Of a stretch of DNA of 47,705 nucleotides, positions 7,876-16,631 are shown in pieces. Location of the stretch: contig JAFUVZ010000048.1 of assembly GCA_017471185.1 (NCBI GenBank), positions 1 through 47,705 of the forward strand, in the 5' to 3' direction. Source of the stretch: Bacteroidaceae bacterium. GTDB lineage: Bacteria; Bacteroidota; Bacteroidia; Bacteroidales; Bacteroidaceae. The first letter of the stretch is position 1. Every line of letters starts with the position of its first letter. A model generated the notes under the pieces. The model ran no database searches, was not told the DNA's origin, and worked only from the letters and a program-made list of their open reading frames with translations. The translations under genes and the position numbers were made by a program.

Positions 7876-9045
7876 TTACTCTTCAGGATTCTTTGAATGA
7901 TAGTAATCCAGAGGCTCGCTATCGATAGCATCAATGGTGTGGTTCATCCAGATCTGACGTACTGTAGGCAGCTCCAGCAGACCTAACTCAATCATAGTGT
8001 CATCATTGCACTCATAACCCAGATGCTGGAAATACATCTTCCAGCTGGTGTCTTCTACTTCACCTTCCTCATTAGGAGTGAAGCCAACGCCCTCTTCCCA
8101 GTTGTCGTCATCATCACCAGCCATATCGTTGTGGCCGTGGTCACCGTCGATAGACATCAGCGGATGGCAATATACCTTTCCTGAAGTGATGCCGTTAGCC
8201 ACCATGCGCTCCCTAACGTCAGTTTTGAAGTTATCCATCATATCTACAGTTCCTACATAGTAGTTGATGCTGTATTCCTGCAGAGCTTCTTCCAACTGAG
8301 TGTAGCGAACGTTAGCCTTGTAAGTGTCATAAGAATCAGGGTTACCATGGCCCATGAAAGCAACTACGCCCTCAGCTGCCTTGTCTTTATAGAGAGCGTT
8401 TAGCTCCTTAGCCACAGCTGGCACATCCTCATCCTTATCCTGCAACAGAGGTACACCCAGCTTCAGGGTTACACTTGCCAGATACTTGTCATCGAGGTCA
8501 CCGTTAGCGTTGTTGGCAAAGTCCTTGATGTAATTGATCACACGGGTGTATTCCTCTCCAGGGATTACCTGCAGAGACTGAACTACAATCTCACCATACT
8601 GAATGCCTTCCTGTGCGAAAGCTGACAGCCAGTAAGATGGAGCGTAATAGTTCTTAGAAACGCCGTTCTCACCAGCTGCTGCACGGTTGATACAGATAGC
8701 TGAAGAGTAGCTCAGGAACACGTCATACTCTGGGAATGCTGCCTCGTAAGCTTCAATTGTTGAATCGAAAGCGTTAAAAGCCTGCTCCCAAGTTGAGCCG
8801 AAAGCCACCAGCAGGATGGCCTTGTCATGCTGCTTCTTAGCCTTGATGTTGTTGACTACAGCACTCAGATAGCGGCTATAGGCATTGTCAACTTCAACTT
8901 CCTTGATTACTTCTTTCTCTACTTCCTTGATTACTTCAACTTCTTTGATGACTTCCTTTGGATCATCATCCTTCTTACAAGACGTAAACGTACCTGCAAG
9001 TACCAGAGCTAACATGGCCATGGTCAGAAACTTAATCTTCTTCAT
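7876..9045 (-). CDS. CbiK-like chelatase lipoprotein with acidic insertion
   Basis: 389 residues. A lipoprotein signal ends at the lipobox Cys23 (AGTFTSC), followed by a charged KEVIKEVEVIKEVE linker (residues 30-53), probably helical. From about residue 72 it aligns with CbiK: ILLVAFGSTWEQAF, FMGHGNPD (His233), GTVDMMD (Asp268, where CbiK has Glu) and SIDGDHGHND (His303). An insertion of about 25 residues rich in Asp and Glu (310-333) follows the last His and is absent from the sister protein at 4849-5676. The start overlaps the preceding receptor gene by 14 bases. It is probably membrane-anchored and periplasmic or surface-facing; whether it chelates or binds metal or corrinoid is open. Confidence 0.82.
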   Translation of the reverse strand: MKKIKFLTMAMLALVLAGTFTSCKKDDDPKEVIKEVEVIKEVEKEVIKEVEVDNAYSRYLSAVVNNIKAKKQHDKAILLVAFGSTWEQAFNAFDSTIEAYEAAFPEYDVFLSYSSAICINRAAAGENGVSKNYYAPSYWLSAFAQEGIQYGEIVVQSLQVIPGEEYTRVINYIKDFANNANGDLDDKYLASVTLKLGVPLLQDKDEDVPAVAKELNALYKDKAAEGVVAFMGHGNPDSYDTYKANVRYTQLEEALQEYSINYYVGTVDMMDNFKTDVRERMVANGITSGKVYCHPLMSIDGDHGHNDMAGDDDDNWEEGVGFTPNEEGEVEDTSWKMYFQHLGYECNDDTMIELGLLELPTVRQIWMNHTIDAIDSEPLDYYHSKNPEE

Positions 9046-11173
9046 TGTTACTTAAATTTGAGTTAAACTTATTGTTAGTTTTCTTTCCTTTACTGAATTT
9101 TATGGTAAACGATGCGTAAATGGTTGTTCCTGGTGTGGTGGTGCCCAAATGACGGCCATGAGGCGTCTTGTCCACATAATTGAATATATTGTCAACGCCA
9201 GCTTCCAAACGATAGCTCATGGTCTTGCTCTTGCCGAAATCGTGGGTGGTATTGATGCGCCATATCTGATAGCCTTTGCCGTCACCATCGGTCTGGTAAT
9301 AGCGTTTGGTGCTCATGCGCCCGTAGATACCGACACCTAAACGATAGGCTTTTCCGAAGCCATGTTTCCAAGTTACATAGGCGTTAGCCTTATGGTGAGC
9401 CGTTCCATCAATAATCACCTCACGCATGATGTCCTTGCTGGTGTCATATACATGAGCCACATTGTCCAGATAACTATAACCTATGCCAGCTGTCCAGTCC
9501 TTATGGGCATAGCGTATGGTTGCATCCACTCCGTAGGTCTTGGCATCCTCCATATTCTGGTACTGGCGCGTCTTCTTCAACTCGTAAGCTACCTGATAAT
9601 CTGCAGGAGCCTCATAGTTTGGAATAGTAACCAAGTTGATCATGTTGTCCAGTTTGTTGAAGTATCCGGTAACATTGAAATAGAAGCCTTTCCAGGAATA
9701 CTCGGCTCCCAAAGAGAAATAATCTGAGGTCTGAGGCTTCAAGTTGGTATTGCCTAAATATAAATAGGTGCCGTTCATTTCCCTCACATAACGGTAGTAA
9801 AGCTCTTTTGGAGTAGGGCTTTTGAATCCTTCGCTCCAAGTGGCTCTGATGCGTAAGTCGCCCGCACTGAACATGGCCGAGATTTTGGGAGTAAGCTTCA
9901 GACCAAAGTTCTGGTTCTTGTTCAGGCGCAAGCCTCCGGTAATGTTCAGCCAACGCAAAAGGTTGAACTCATCCTGAATATATAGTGCGCCCGTCCAGTC
10001 GCTCACCCTCTCACCATCCACACGCATCGGAGCGTTCAGCCAGTCGTAACGCCATTCCAGACCGGCACTGAGCCTGTTTTCGTATGGCAACTCAAACACA
10101 CTCTTGAGGGTCACCATCGTGCGTTGCTGGTCGCTTTGCAGGTTATGCTCGCCAGGAAATTGTGGATAATAGTGGGTGAATTTACCAAACAGATATCCGT
10201 CAACAAGGGTGGTGTCTGTGAAATGATAATAATAAGCATGACGATTCCAATCGACATCCAGGGTAATCTGGTCAGTGCCGTTCAGTTGATATTTCGCACC
10301 ACCGGCTAAAGAAGAATTATGATACTCCAGGTCGTAAGTCTTGACATCGTAATGAGCATATTTGCCACTCGGGCGGTAGATGTGTTTCCAGTAAGCGCTA
10401 CCTTCCGCATAAAGTTGGAGTTTGTCCCCGATGTCATAGGTGAATTTCTGAGCCACCTGAGCGTTAGTATAACGGTTTACCGTTTTGTTTCGGCTATCGG
10501 TAACCGGCGTTTCCTTGCCAGTGGTATATTCCGTTGCTGTGTTCTGCCAACCGTCGGTATGTTGCAACTGCAAGTTCGTATAGCTCTGGAAACGTCCGAT
10601 GCGGAACCCAATGCCATTGTGTTGTCTCACATCTCCGTGTGAACCCACACGGGTGGTGTTTTCCAACAGAAAGCCTTCATCATGTTTCTTGGTTATGATA
10701 TTGATTACACCAGCGATAGCGTCGCTACCATAAAGGGCACTGGATGCGCCTTTTACAATCTCTATCTTCTCGATGTTGTTCGGGTCAATCAACCCCAGGT
10801 CGTTCTGTCCACCTACATCTCCATGAATACGTTTGCCATCAATCAGGATGAGGATATAGTTGTTTCCTAATCCGTTCATCTGCATCTGACTACCCATATC
10901 ATCTTCGTTGAAATCAAGAGAGGAGGTGAGCATTGTGAGCATATCTTGTAAACTCTTGCCACCATAGGCCTCAAGCATCTTATGGTTAATCACTTCTGTC
11001 TGTACCGGAGCGTCTTTAAGCAGGTGTTGGGTACCTGTGCCTGTTACCACCACCTCTTCCAGCATCAAAGAAAGTTCTGTTTCACTCTTACCTGAAAGGA
11101 TGCTTTGAGCCTGTGCCTGTGATGTAAACAGGCACAAGCCCAAAATCATGACCATGAATTTGTTGTATCTCAT
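9032..11173 (-). CDS. btuB: TonB-dependent outer-membrane receptor, BtuB-like (first, riboswitch-proximal)
   Basis: 713 residues: signal peptide (FMVMILGLCLFTSQAQAQ), plug (LEEVVVTGTGTQHLLKD; GASSALYGSDAIAGV near residue 140), then the beta-barrel. Like the receptor at 5687-7789, it has no CarboxypepD domain. It is the first gene behind the cobalamin riboswitch, so corrinoid uptake is the most likely role. Oddity: after the expected last strand (ASFTIKF) the frame runs on for 20 hydrophilic residues (SKGKKTNNKF...), overlapping the chelatase lipoprotein start by 14 bases; receptors of this class normally end at the aromatic residue of the last strand. The symbol is by analogy. Confidence 0.88.
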   Translation of the reverse strand: MRYNKFMVMILGLCLFTSQAQAQSILSGKSETELSLMLEEVVVTGTGTQHLLKDAPVQTEVINHKMLEAYGGKSLQDMLTMLTSSLDFNEDDMGSQMQMNGLGNNYILILIDGKRIHGDVGGQNDLGLIDPNNIEKIEIVKGASSALYGSDAIAGVINIITKKHDEGFLLENTTRVGSHGDVRQHNGIGFRIGRFQSYTNLQLQHTDGWQNTATEYTTGKETPVTDSRNKTVNRYTNAQVAQKFTYDIGDKLQLYAEGSAYWKHIYRPSGKYAHYDVKTYDLEYHNSSLAGGAKYQLNGTDQITLDVDWNRHAYYYHFTDTTLVDGYLFGKFTHYYPQFPGEHNLQSDQQRTMVTLKSVFELPYENRLSAGLEWRYDWLNAPMRVDGERVSDWTGALYIQDEFNLLRWLNITGGLRLNKNQNFGLKLTPKISAMFSAGDLRIRATWSEGFKSPTPKELYYRYVREMNGTYLYLGNTNLKPQTSDYFSLGAEYSWKGFYFNVTGYFNKLDNMINLVTIPNYEAPADYQVAYELKKTRQYQNMEDAKTYGVDATIRYAHKDWTAGIGYSYLDNVAHVYDTSKDIMREVIIDGTAHHKANAYVTWKHGFGKAYRLGVGIYGRMSTKRYYQTDGDGKGYQIWRINTTHDFGKSKTMSYRLEAGVDNIFNYVDKTPHGRHLGTTTPGTTIYASFTIKFSKGKKTNNKFNSNLSNNEED

Positions 11174-11269
11174 AAAAACAGATACTAAAAGCTTAAATGC
11201 TTGGTTATATATAAATTAGTTAAACGTTCTTCGCCCCTTACCTGGAAGCTCAGTACATATTTGTTTGGA

Positions 11270-11440
11270 AAAGGTAGGTATTCTGGCTCTCCCGGAACTT
11301 GCATGGTCTTCCCATCGGTAAAGCCCGACAGTGACGCTTGTGGATGCAAGCCTAAATAGTGGGGATTACAGCTGCAGGAACAGCTCAGGTTTCTCACCTG
11401 ATTCCCTTAAGCCGACCGCTTGATGGCGGACGGTTGCCAA
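11270..11440 (-). promoter_or_regulatory. Cobalamin riboswitch
   Basis: Reading the minus strand, the segment has the order of a cobalamin aptamer: AAGGGAA, a GGTGAGAAACC hairpin, CTGTAATCCCC, a GTCACTG block, GATGGGAAGACC, and the B12 box gagCCAGAATACCTACC at 11273-11289. It lies in the roughly 270-base leader between a consensus promoter and the first receptor gene. No clear terminator is seen between the B12 box and the ATG at 11173, so control of translation or of a less obvious structure is more likely. Identification rests on the conserved sequence blocks. Confidence 0.92.
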
Positions 11441-11449
11441 TTCCGACTG

Positions 11450-11481
11450 CAAAGGTAATGTAATTTGATATTATAAGCAAA
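11450..11481 (-). promoter_or_regulatory. Promoter of the corrinoid operon
   Basis: On the minus strand TTTG (11481-11478) and TACCTTTG (11457-11450) are separated by 20 bases, the layout of the Bacteroidetes -33/-7 promoter. Transcription would start a few bases before the riboswitch. Confidence 0.75.
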
Positions 11482-11492
11482 TAAAAATATGG

Positions 11493-12749
11493 TTATTTCT
11501 TATCTTGCTTCCTTTTTAGCTCTCTATACTCCTCGACGACACGCTTCTTACTGGTGATAATCTGCCAACGGTAAACCAGACAGGTGATGATGAAGTAAAT
11601 GCCGGTCTGAAGCCAGAGTGTGTGATATTCATTGGCTACTTGACTAAGGTCTGCACTCAACGTGTTCATGCGTACAAACCCATTGATACCAAATGTAGAA
11701 GGAAAGAGATAGGAAACCACTTTCCAGAATGTCGGGATGGCTATGCCTGGCCACGATATACCACTGATGAAGAGCAGAGGTACTGACATAAAAGCAAATA
11801 GGATAATTGACTTCTCGCGTCCCCGCACTAAAACAGATACCGTCATAGCGAAGAAAGTGATGGCGAAAACGTATGCGGTTACGAACCACAGCAAATCTGT
11901 TGGCTGAGGTATTTGTGGCAAATTGTAGAATTTCGGCACACAAACCAGTATCCAGAGTGAAGCCAATGCGTAAATCATAATGTAGCAGAGTGCTTTGCCC
12001 AATACAATGCGCATAGTGCCATGGTAGTGTTTATTGAAAGGCACGAGAGAATGGAACTTGTTTTTCTCTACGGCCGTTCCAGCAGCCATTCCTACACCTA
12101 ACACCAGAGTCTGTTGCAGAATCAAGATCAGTACGGCAGGCAAAAGGAAACCGTCATATCCGCTCGTCGCGTTGAACATCGGAACAAACTCATAATCTAT
12201 GGGAGCTGTGTTGATTTCTTCATCGCGAGCGGTGGTAATCGCACTGTTACGTTGTATCTTGATATCTTTATTCATTTCCAGAGAAACGTAAGTACTGCTT
12301 TGATACAGGGCTTTGTAATAAAACATACTGCTCATATCGCAATAGATGTCAACATGTGCCTGTTGCCAATGGTTGATGTTGTTTATATTCAAACTGAATC
12401 CTGATGGAATACGAAGAATGCCTCGTGCTTGATGCTCACGCAAGCCTTGGTGAGCTTCTTCCATATCGTTGCTGTAAGCTATGATGTTAACGTCAGGAGT
12501 TGCGTTTACCTTGCGGATGAATTCACGACTGAGTGCGGAATGGTCTTCATCAACTGCGATTACGGGCACTTCACGAACCACCTCTTCGGTATAAATGAAA
12601 CCGTAAAGCAAAGGATAGGCGAGAGGAACGAGAATGAAGAATATCAGTACGCCTTGGTCTTTAACGACATTCTTCATCTCTCTTTTCCAGATGTATGCCA
12701 CATCAAGGAATCCTTCTATAATAGTATCTAACAAAGTGCCTTTCTTCAT
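11493..12749 (-). CDS. ABC-2 type permease (second of export operon)
   Basis: 418 residues with the ABC-2 layout: one N-terminal membrane segment (about residues 33-52), a large extracytoplasmic domain of about 150 residues, then several membrane segments from about 205 to 400, ending in a lysine/arginine-rich cytoplasmic tail. It resembles the YbhR/YhiI-type permeases that work with an HlyD adaptor and TolC. It starts 2 bases after the stop of the preceding paralogous permease gene, so the two probably form a heterodimer. No ATPase gene is present in the operon; the ATPase may be encoded elsewhere. The substrate is unknown. Confidence 0.85.
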   Translation of the reverse strand: MKKGTLLDTIIEGFLDVAYIWKREMKNVVKDQGVLIFFILVPLAYPLLYGFIYTEEVVREVPVIAVDEDHSALSREFIRKVNATPDVNIIAYSNDMEEAHQGLREHQARGILRIPSGFSLNINNINHWQQAHVDIYCDMSSMFYYKALYQSSTYVSLEMNKDIKIQRNSAITTARDEEINTAPIDYEFVPMFNATSGYDGFLLPAVLILILQQTLVLGVGMAAGTAVEKNKFHSLVPFNKHYHGTMRIVLGKALCYIMIYALASLWILVCVPKFYNLPQIPQPTDLLWFVTAYVFAITFFAMTVSVLVRGREKSIILFAFMSVPLLFISGISWPGIAIPTFWKVVSYLFPSTFGINGFVRMNTLSADLSQVANEYHTLWLQTGIYFIITCLVYRWQIITSKKRVVEEYRELKRKQDKK

Positions 12750-12751
12750 GG

Positions 12752-13936
12752 TTACGCAATGTATTTATAATACAGGTATGCCTTGTTCAGGCGCTTCAGC
12801 GCAAAGAGCGGAAGCAACATGAACAGCAACAGGGCCAGATAGCTCCATGAAGAATAGATCATGGGGTAACCGTTTAACGCCTGGTCTGTGTATATTTGGT
12901 AATAATGCCTCAAAGGGAAAAGATTGGCAAGACCTTGAAGGGTGGGGTGCATAGCCATCACAGGAAAAGTGAATCCAGAGATGGAAAACGATAGTACAGC
13001 CCAAAGGGTAGCCACACTCATGCCGAGTCGGAGGGTAGGGATCATCGCAATAAAGAAGAGACCCAGAGCTTGACTTGCCAACACGAAAAACAACATAGCC
13101 AGAACCATCGGGAAGAAGCCATTGTTAAGCGGATAGTGCAAATAGCCGTAAAGGATGGCAAGGTATAACAGCCCCAACATAGAGTATATCAACGTTTGAG
13201 GTAACAGTTTGCCACCGATGGCAGTGACGATATTGTAGTTTGCTTTCTCCAACAATTCCCGTCCTGAACCTTCCTTGATTTCTATACCAACAGCATAGGT
13301 GGTCATAAGGAAGATCATCATCATCATTATAGCCGGAAGTAGCATGTTGTTCAGATACATACCATAATTAATCCAAGGATTTCCTATAGGATGCACATCA
13401 ATGACCATAGGCTGAATCAACGGAAGAATCTGATCGTCAGTATAACCTCTCGCCCTAAGAACTTGTCTTTGCGCAGAAGCTGAAGCCAGTTCGCTTCCCA
13501 TTTTGAAATCCTTCATTCCCATAGAAGCAGCCAACAGGACAGAGTTATTGGTATAGAACGAAAGTTTCGGCTGTTTCTGAGAATTGGCATCAGCTGAAAA
13601 ACCTCGGGGAATGTAGTAGAAACCATAAATCTGACCTTCCTGAATGGCAGCTGTAGCATGAGCGATATCAGTGAAATGTTCCACGACATGGGTCATCTGG
13701 AAAGCATCAAGTGTGCGTACCAGATTGCGGGATGTAGCACTCTGACTATCCATGTTCACCACACCTACAGGATACTCTGTAGGCGAGCCTTCCCACATGA
13801 CGGTACTGAAGAAGATGAACGCCAGTACGGGCGCAAACAGCAGTCCGAAAAGATAAATCCAATCAGTTGCCAGACGTCTGCACTCACGCTTGAAGACACT
13901 GCTCAAAGACGATGAACCGTTGACCATTAACCCCAT
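12752..13936 (-). CDS. ABC-2 type permease (first of export operon)
   Basis: 394 residues, a paralog of the downstream permease: N-terminal membrane segment (about residues 28-47), a periplasmic domain with PTEYPVGVVNMDSQSATSRNLV, then five or six membrane segments. The start is ATG 13936 (MGLMVNGSS) or the ATG three codons on. It lies between the HlyD adaptor gene (stop 13976) and the second permease. The pair should form the inner-membrane channel of a TolC-dependent exporter. No nucleotide-binding domain (Walker A or signature motif) is found in either protein. Confidence 0.85.
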   Translation of the reverse strand: MGLMVNGSSSLSSVFKRECRRLATDWIYLFGLLFAPVLAFIFFSTVMWEGSPTEYPVGVVNMDSQSATSRNLVRTLDAFQMTHVVEHFTDIAHATAAIQEGQIYGFYYIPRGFSADANSQKQPKLSFYTNNSVLLAASMGMKDFKMGSELASASAQRQVLRARGYTDDQILPLIQPMVIDVHPIGNPWINYGMYLNNMLLPAIMMMMIFLMTTYAVGIEIKEGSGRELLEKANYNIVTAIGGKLLPQTLIYSMLGLLYLAILYGYLHYPLNNGFFPMVLAMLFFVLASQALGLFFIAMIPTLRLGMSVATLWAVLSFSISGFTFPVMAMHPTLQGLANLFPLRHYYQIYTDQALNGYPMIYSSWSYLALLLFMLLPLFALKRLNKAYLYYKYIA

Positions 13937-13975
13937 AGCTTCTATCTTCTTATAACAGGTAGCTCCTGCTTGGTA

Positions 13976-14962
13976 TTATTTCTTCATAATCACTGACATG
14001 CCAGGACGCAAACCTTCGATGTTCTCTTCGGGACGAGCCCTTACTTCGAACGTCTTGAGGTCATACTGGCCTGTAGTCTTAACTGCCTTCCAAGCTGCAT
14101 AGGTACCCAGGTCTTTCATATAATACACTTTCAAGGTAACCTCACGGTTATTGAGTGCAGGTATGAAAGCCTTGACCGTTTCACCCTGGTGAATGTTTGA
14201 AAGCAAATCCTCGCGTACATTGAAGGTCACCCACTTTGTGTCCATCATAGCGATACTCATGATAGGGGAGCCGGAACCAATCAGTTCGCCCAACTGTGGA
14301 TAAGTTTCAGTCACTTCTCCGTCACAAGGGGCTATGAGATACGTCTCGTCGATATATGCGTTTACTTCTGCCACAGCTCCTTTTGCACGCGCTAACAATG
14401 CAGCAGCTGCTGCTTTATCTTCACGCTGGGCACCGTTCATGGCCATGTCGTATTGCGACTTTGCTGCGTTCTCGGTAGCAATGGCGGCATCACGTTGAGC
14501 CGTTGCCTCGTCAAGTTTTTGGGTAGCGATAACTCCTTCATCATGCAAGCGTTTTACACGATCATAGGTCTTGTTGGCGATATCGACACCTGCAATGGCT
14601 TTCTGCCACATGTTGTAGGCACTTTGAATTTGTTCCTGGCGGGTACCGTTTATAGCTTTGGCATTCTGTGCCTCTGCTGCTGCTGTAGCTGCTTCTGCCT
14701 GTGCCAGTTTTGCATGTACGTCTGGTGCATCCAAGATGGCGAGGGTATCTCCTTTTCGTACCATGTCGCCTTCTTGCTTAAGCATCATCATTACCCTGGA
14801 AGGTACCTTGCTGGATACCCTGAACTGGTTTACTTCCACTTCGCCCTGTATCACCTCAGGGCCTTTGCGAAGCATGAAGAAACCTGCGCCTGCCACTACA
14901 AGAATGATAGCCACTAAAGCGATTATCGCTAAAAGTATGTCTTTGTTCTCACTATTCTTCAT
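13976..14962 (-). CDS. HlyD-family periplasmic adaptor (membrane fusion protein)
   Basis: 328 residues. One N-terminal membrane anchor (about residues 9-31), half of a biotinyl-lipoyl domain (VSSKVPSRVMMMLKQEGDMVRKGDTLAIL), an Ala-rich alpha-hairpin of about 120 residues, the second lipoyl half (IAPCDGEVTETYPQLGELIGSGSPI), and a beta-barrel end. It links the ABC-2 permeases to the TolC protein encoded just upstream (gap about 21 bases). Confidence 0.9.
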   Translation of the reverse strand: MKNSENKDILLAIIALVAIILVVAGAGFFMLRKGPEVIQGEVEVNQFRVSSKVPSRVMMMLKQEGDMVRKGDTLAILDAPDVHAKLAQAEAATAAAEAQNAKAINGTRQEQIQSAYNMWQKAIAGVDIANKTYDRVKRLHDEGVIATQKLDEATAQRDAAIATENAAKSQYDMAMNGAQREDKAAAAALLARAKGAVAEVNAYIDETYLIAPCDGEVTETYPQLGELIGSGSPIMSIAMMDTKWVTFNVREDLLSNIHQGETVKAFIPALNNREVTLKVYYMKDLGTYAAWKAVKTTGQYDLKTFEVRARPEENIEGLRPGMSVIMKK

Positions 14963-14983
14963 TGTATATTGCTTTTATAATGT

Positions 14984-16474
14984 TCAATAGTTCATATTCA
15001 ATTTACCTAACGCCTTCTGCAAATAGGTTTCTGTGAGTTTCACGTCAATCTCTGCGTCAATCTTTTCTGACTCAGCCTGAAGCCAAGCGGTGTGAGCTTC
15101 CAGTGTTGTGGATGCCGGCATCATGCCTTCGCGGAAACCAAGGTTAGCCATACGCAGGTTTTCCTCAGCCTTATCCATATTCTTCACGGCCATGTTATAA
15201 TGTTTGATGGCTTCGTTCACCTTGAAAGCCGACTGATTGACTTGAAGTTCAATTTTCTCACGTGCTTCATCATAGCGGTATTGTTGCATGGCCGCTTCTG
15301 CCTTTGCCTGTTTCACTTTATAAAGGCTTTCGCCCCAGTTCCATACAGGTACTGAAAGCATCACGCCCAGATGCCAAGAGCCCTTGAATTTATTCTGGAA
15401 ACCGTTATATACATTTGGATTAGTCATCAGGTAACTGCCGATAAAGGATATTTGTGGTAACATCTCCGCACGGGCAACATTGATTTTCTCCTTATATATT
15501 TTATTGGCAAGTGTCAGACTCTTCAGTTCGGAACGGTTGTCGTAAGCAGACTGCATGTCAAAAAAGGCTTCTTGAGGCATAACATCCAGGGAACCTTCCT
15601 CTTCATCAGCCAGAACGAGATCACTGGTTAGATCAATGCCACAAATCTGGCAGAGCAACATTTTAGCAAGACTCAAGCCGTCTTCCACTTTGGTAAGCGT
15701 CATTTCTGCCTCGTTCTTCTTTACAGCGATGCTCAGTCCGTCAGCTCTTGTCGCGAAGCCGTTCTCAATCATCTTGTTCACATCGCCATCCAGCTTCTCC
15801 AATAACTCCAGATAGCTTTGAGCCAGTTTTTGCTTGTGAACCAGTGAAATCACCTGCCAGTAAGCCTGGTCAACGCTGAGTATCACGTCCTCCATGCCTG
15901 TAGCTTGCTGACTCTCTGCCAGTTGCTCAGCATAACGGGTTATCTTGTCGTAAGCAGCTATCTTGCCGCCCATAAAGATAGGTTGAATCAAGGTAAGTGC
16001 TCCTGCAAACATGTTTCTGGTATCACTGGAGAATGCATCAATTATGCCCGGTCCTAAACCAGAGATTGCGCTTCCCAAAGGAGCAATTGATGTTGAAAGC
16101 GATTGGATAAGAGGCGCTAACTGTGGCATCTGCTGGGCAATCGCCTGAGCTTGAGTAGTCAGTTGACCCATAGTGGAAGTAGCCAATGCGCCAAATTGTT
16201 CCAGTTTTCCTTTACTCTCGTCACTCAGCAACTGTACCTGACGTTGGTTTCGCATATATCCAGCCATAAGACTAATTTTCGGCAGGTAGTTGGTAATAGC
16301 AGCTTTGTGCTGGTAATGAGCGGCTTTGATGTTCTCGTTGCCAATTAACAATTCTTTGTTGTTTGCAATGGCAAGGGTGCGGCAACTGTCAAGCGACAAC
16401 GTTATTTGTTGCGCTTGCAAAATATTCACACACAATGCTTCGATTGCCAGAATTGCTATCAGAATCCTTTTCAT
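14984..16474 (-). CDS. TolC-family outer-membrane efflux protein
   Basis: A signal peptide (MKRILIAILAIEALCVNILQAQ) and two OEP repeats of long helices, e.g. LSLDSCRTLAIANNKELL at the start and VNQSAFKVNEAIKHYNMAVKN near the end. There is an unusual Gln/Ala/Leu-rich stretch (about residues 97-150) in the first helical part. ATG 16474 is chosen for the signal peptide; an upstream in-frame start would add 12 residues that do not fit. First gene of the four-gene export operon. Confidence 0.9.
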   Translation of the reverse strand: MKRILIAILAIEALCVNILQAQQITLSLDSCRTLAIANNKELLIGNENIKAAHYQHKAAITNYLPKISLMAGYMRNQRQVQLLSDESKGKLEQFGALATSTMGQLTTQAQAIAQQMPQLAPLIQSLSTSIAPLGSAISGLGPGIIDAFSSDTRNMFAGALTLIQPIFMGGKIAAYDKITRYAEQLAESQQATGMEDVILSVDQAYWQVISLVHKQKLAQSYLELLEKLDGDVNKMIENGFATRADGLSIAVKKNEAEMTLTKVEDGLSLAKMLLCQICGIDLTSDLVLADEEEGSLDVMPQEAFFDMQSAYDNRSELKSLTLANKIYKEKINVARAEMLPQISFIGSYLMTNPNVYNGFQNKFKGSWHLGVMLSVPVWNWGESLYKVKQAKAEAAMQQYRYDEAREKIELQVNQSAFKVNEAIKHYNMAVKNMDKAEENLRMANLGFREGMMPASTTLEAHTAWLQAESEKIDAEIDVKLTETYLQKALGKLNMNY

Positions 16475-16507
16475 ATATAAAACGCCTATTATTATCAAAA
16501 GTCGGCG

Positions 16508-16515
16508 CAAAAGTA
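16508..16515 (-). promoter_or_regulatory. -7 box of the export operon
   Basis: TACTTTTG on the minus strand, matching TAnnTTTG, 33 bases before the tolC-like ATG at 16474. Confidence 0.5.
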
Positions 16516-16631
16516 ATACAAAAAAGTAAAGTTTTATGATATTTTGTGTCTGTTTTTCTCAACAATGAGATAAATGGTTTAGTTTTGAAGAAAAAAGAAC
16601 AATTTGTCCTTATCGTAATGGCCAGGAAAAA

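Noticed and set aside
11185-11397. A 70-residue open frame before the first receptor
   Set aside because: It is the riboswitch read as protein; the conserved blocks are RNA motifs.
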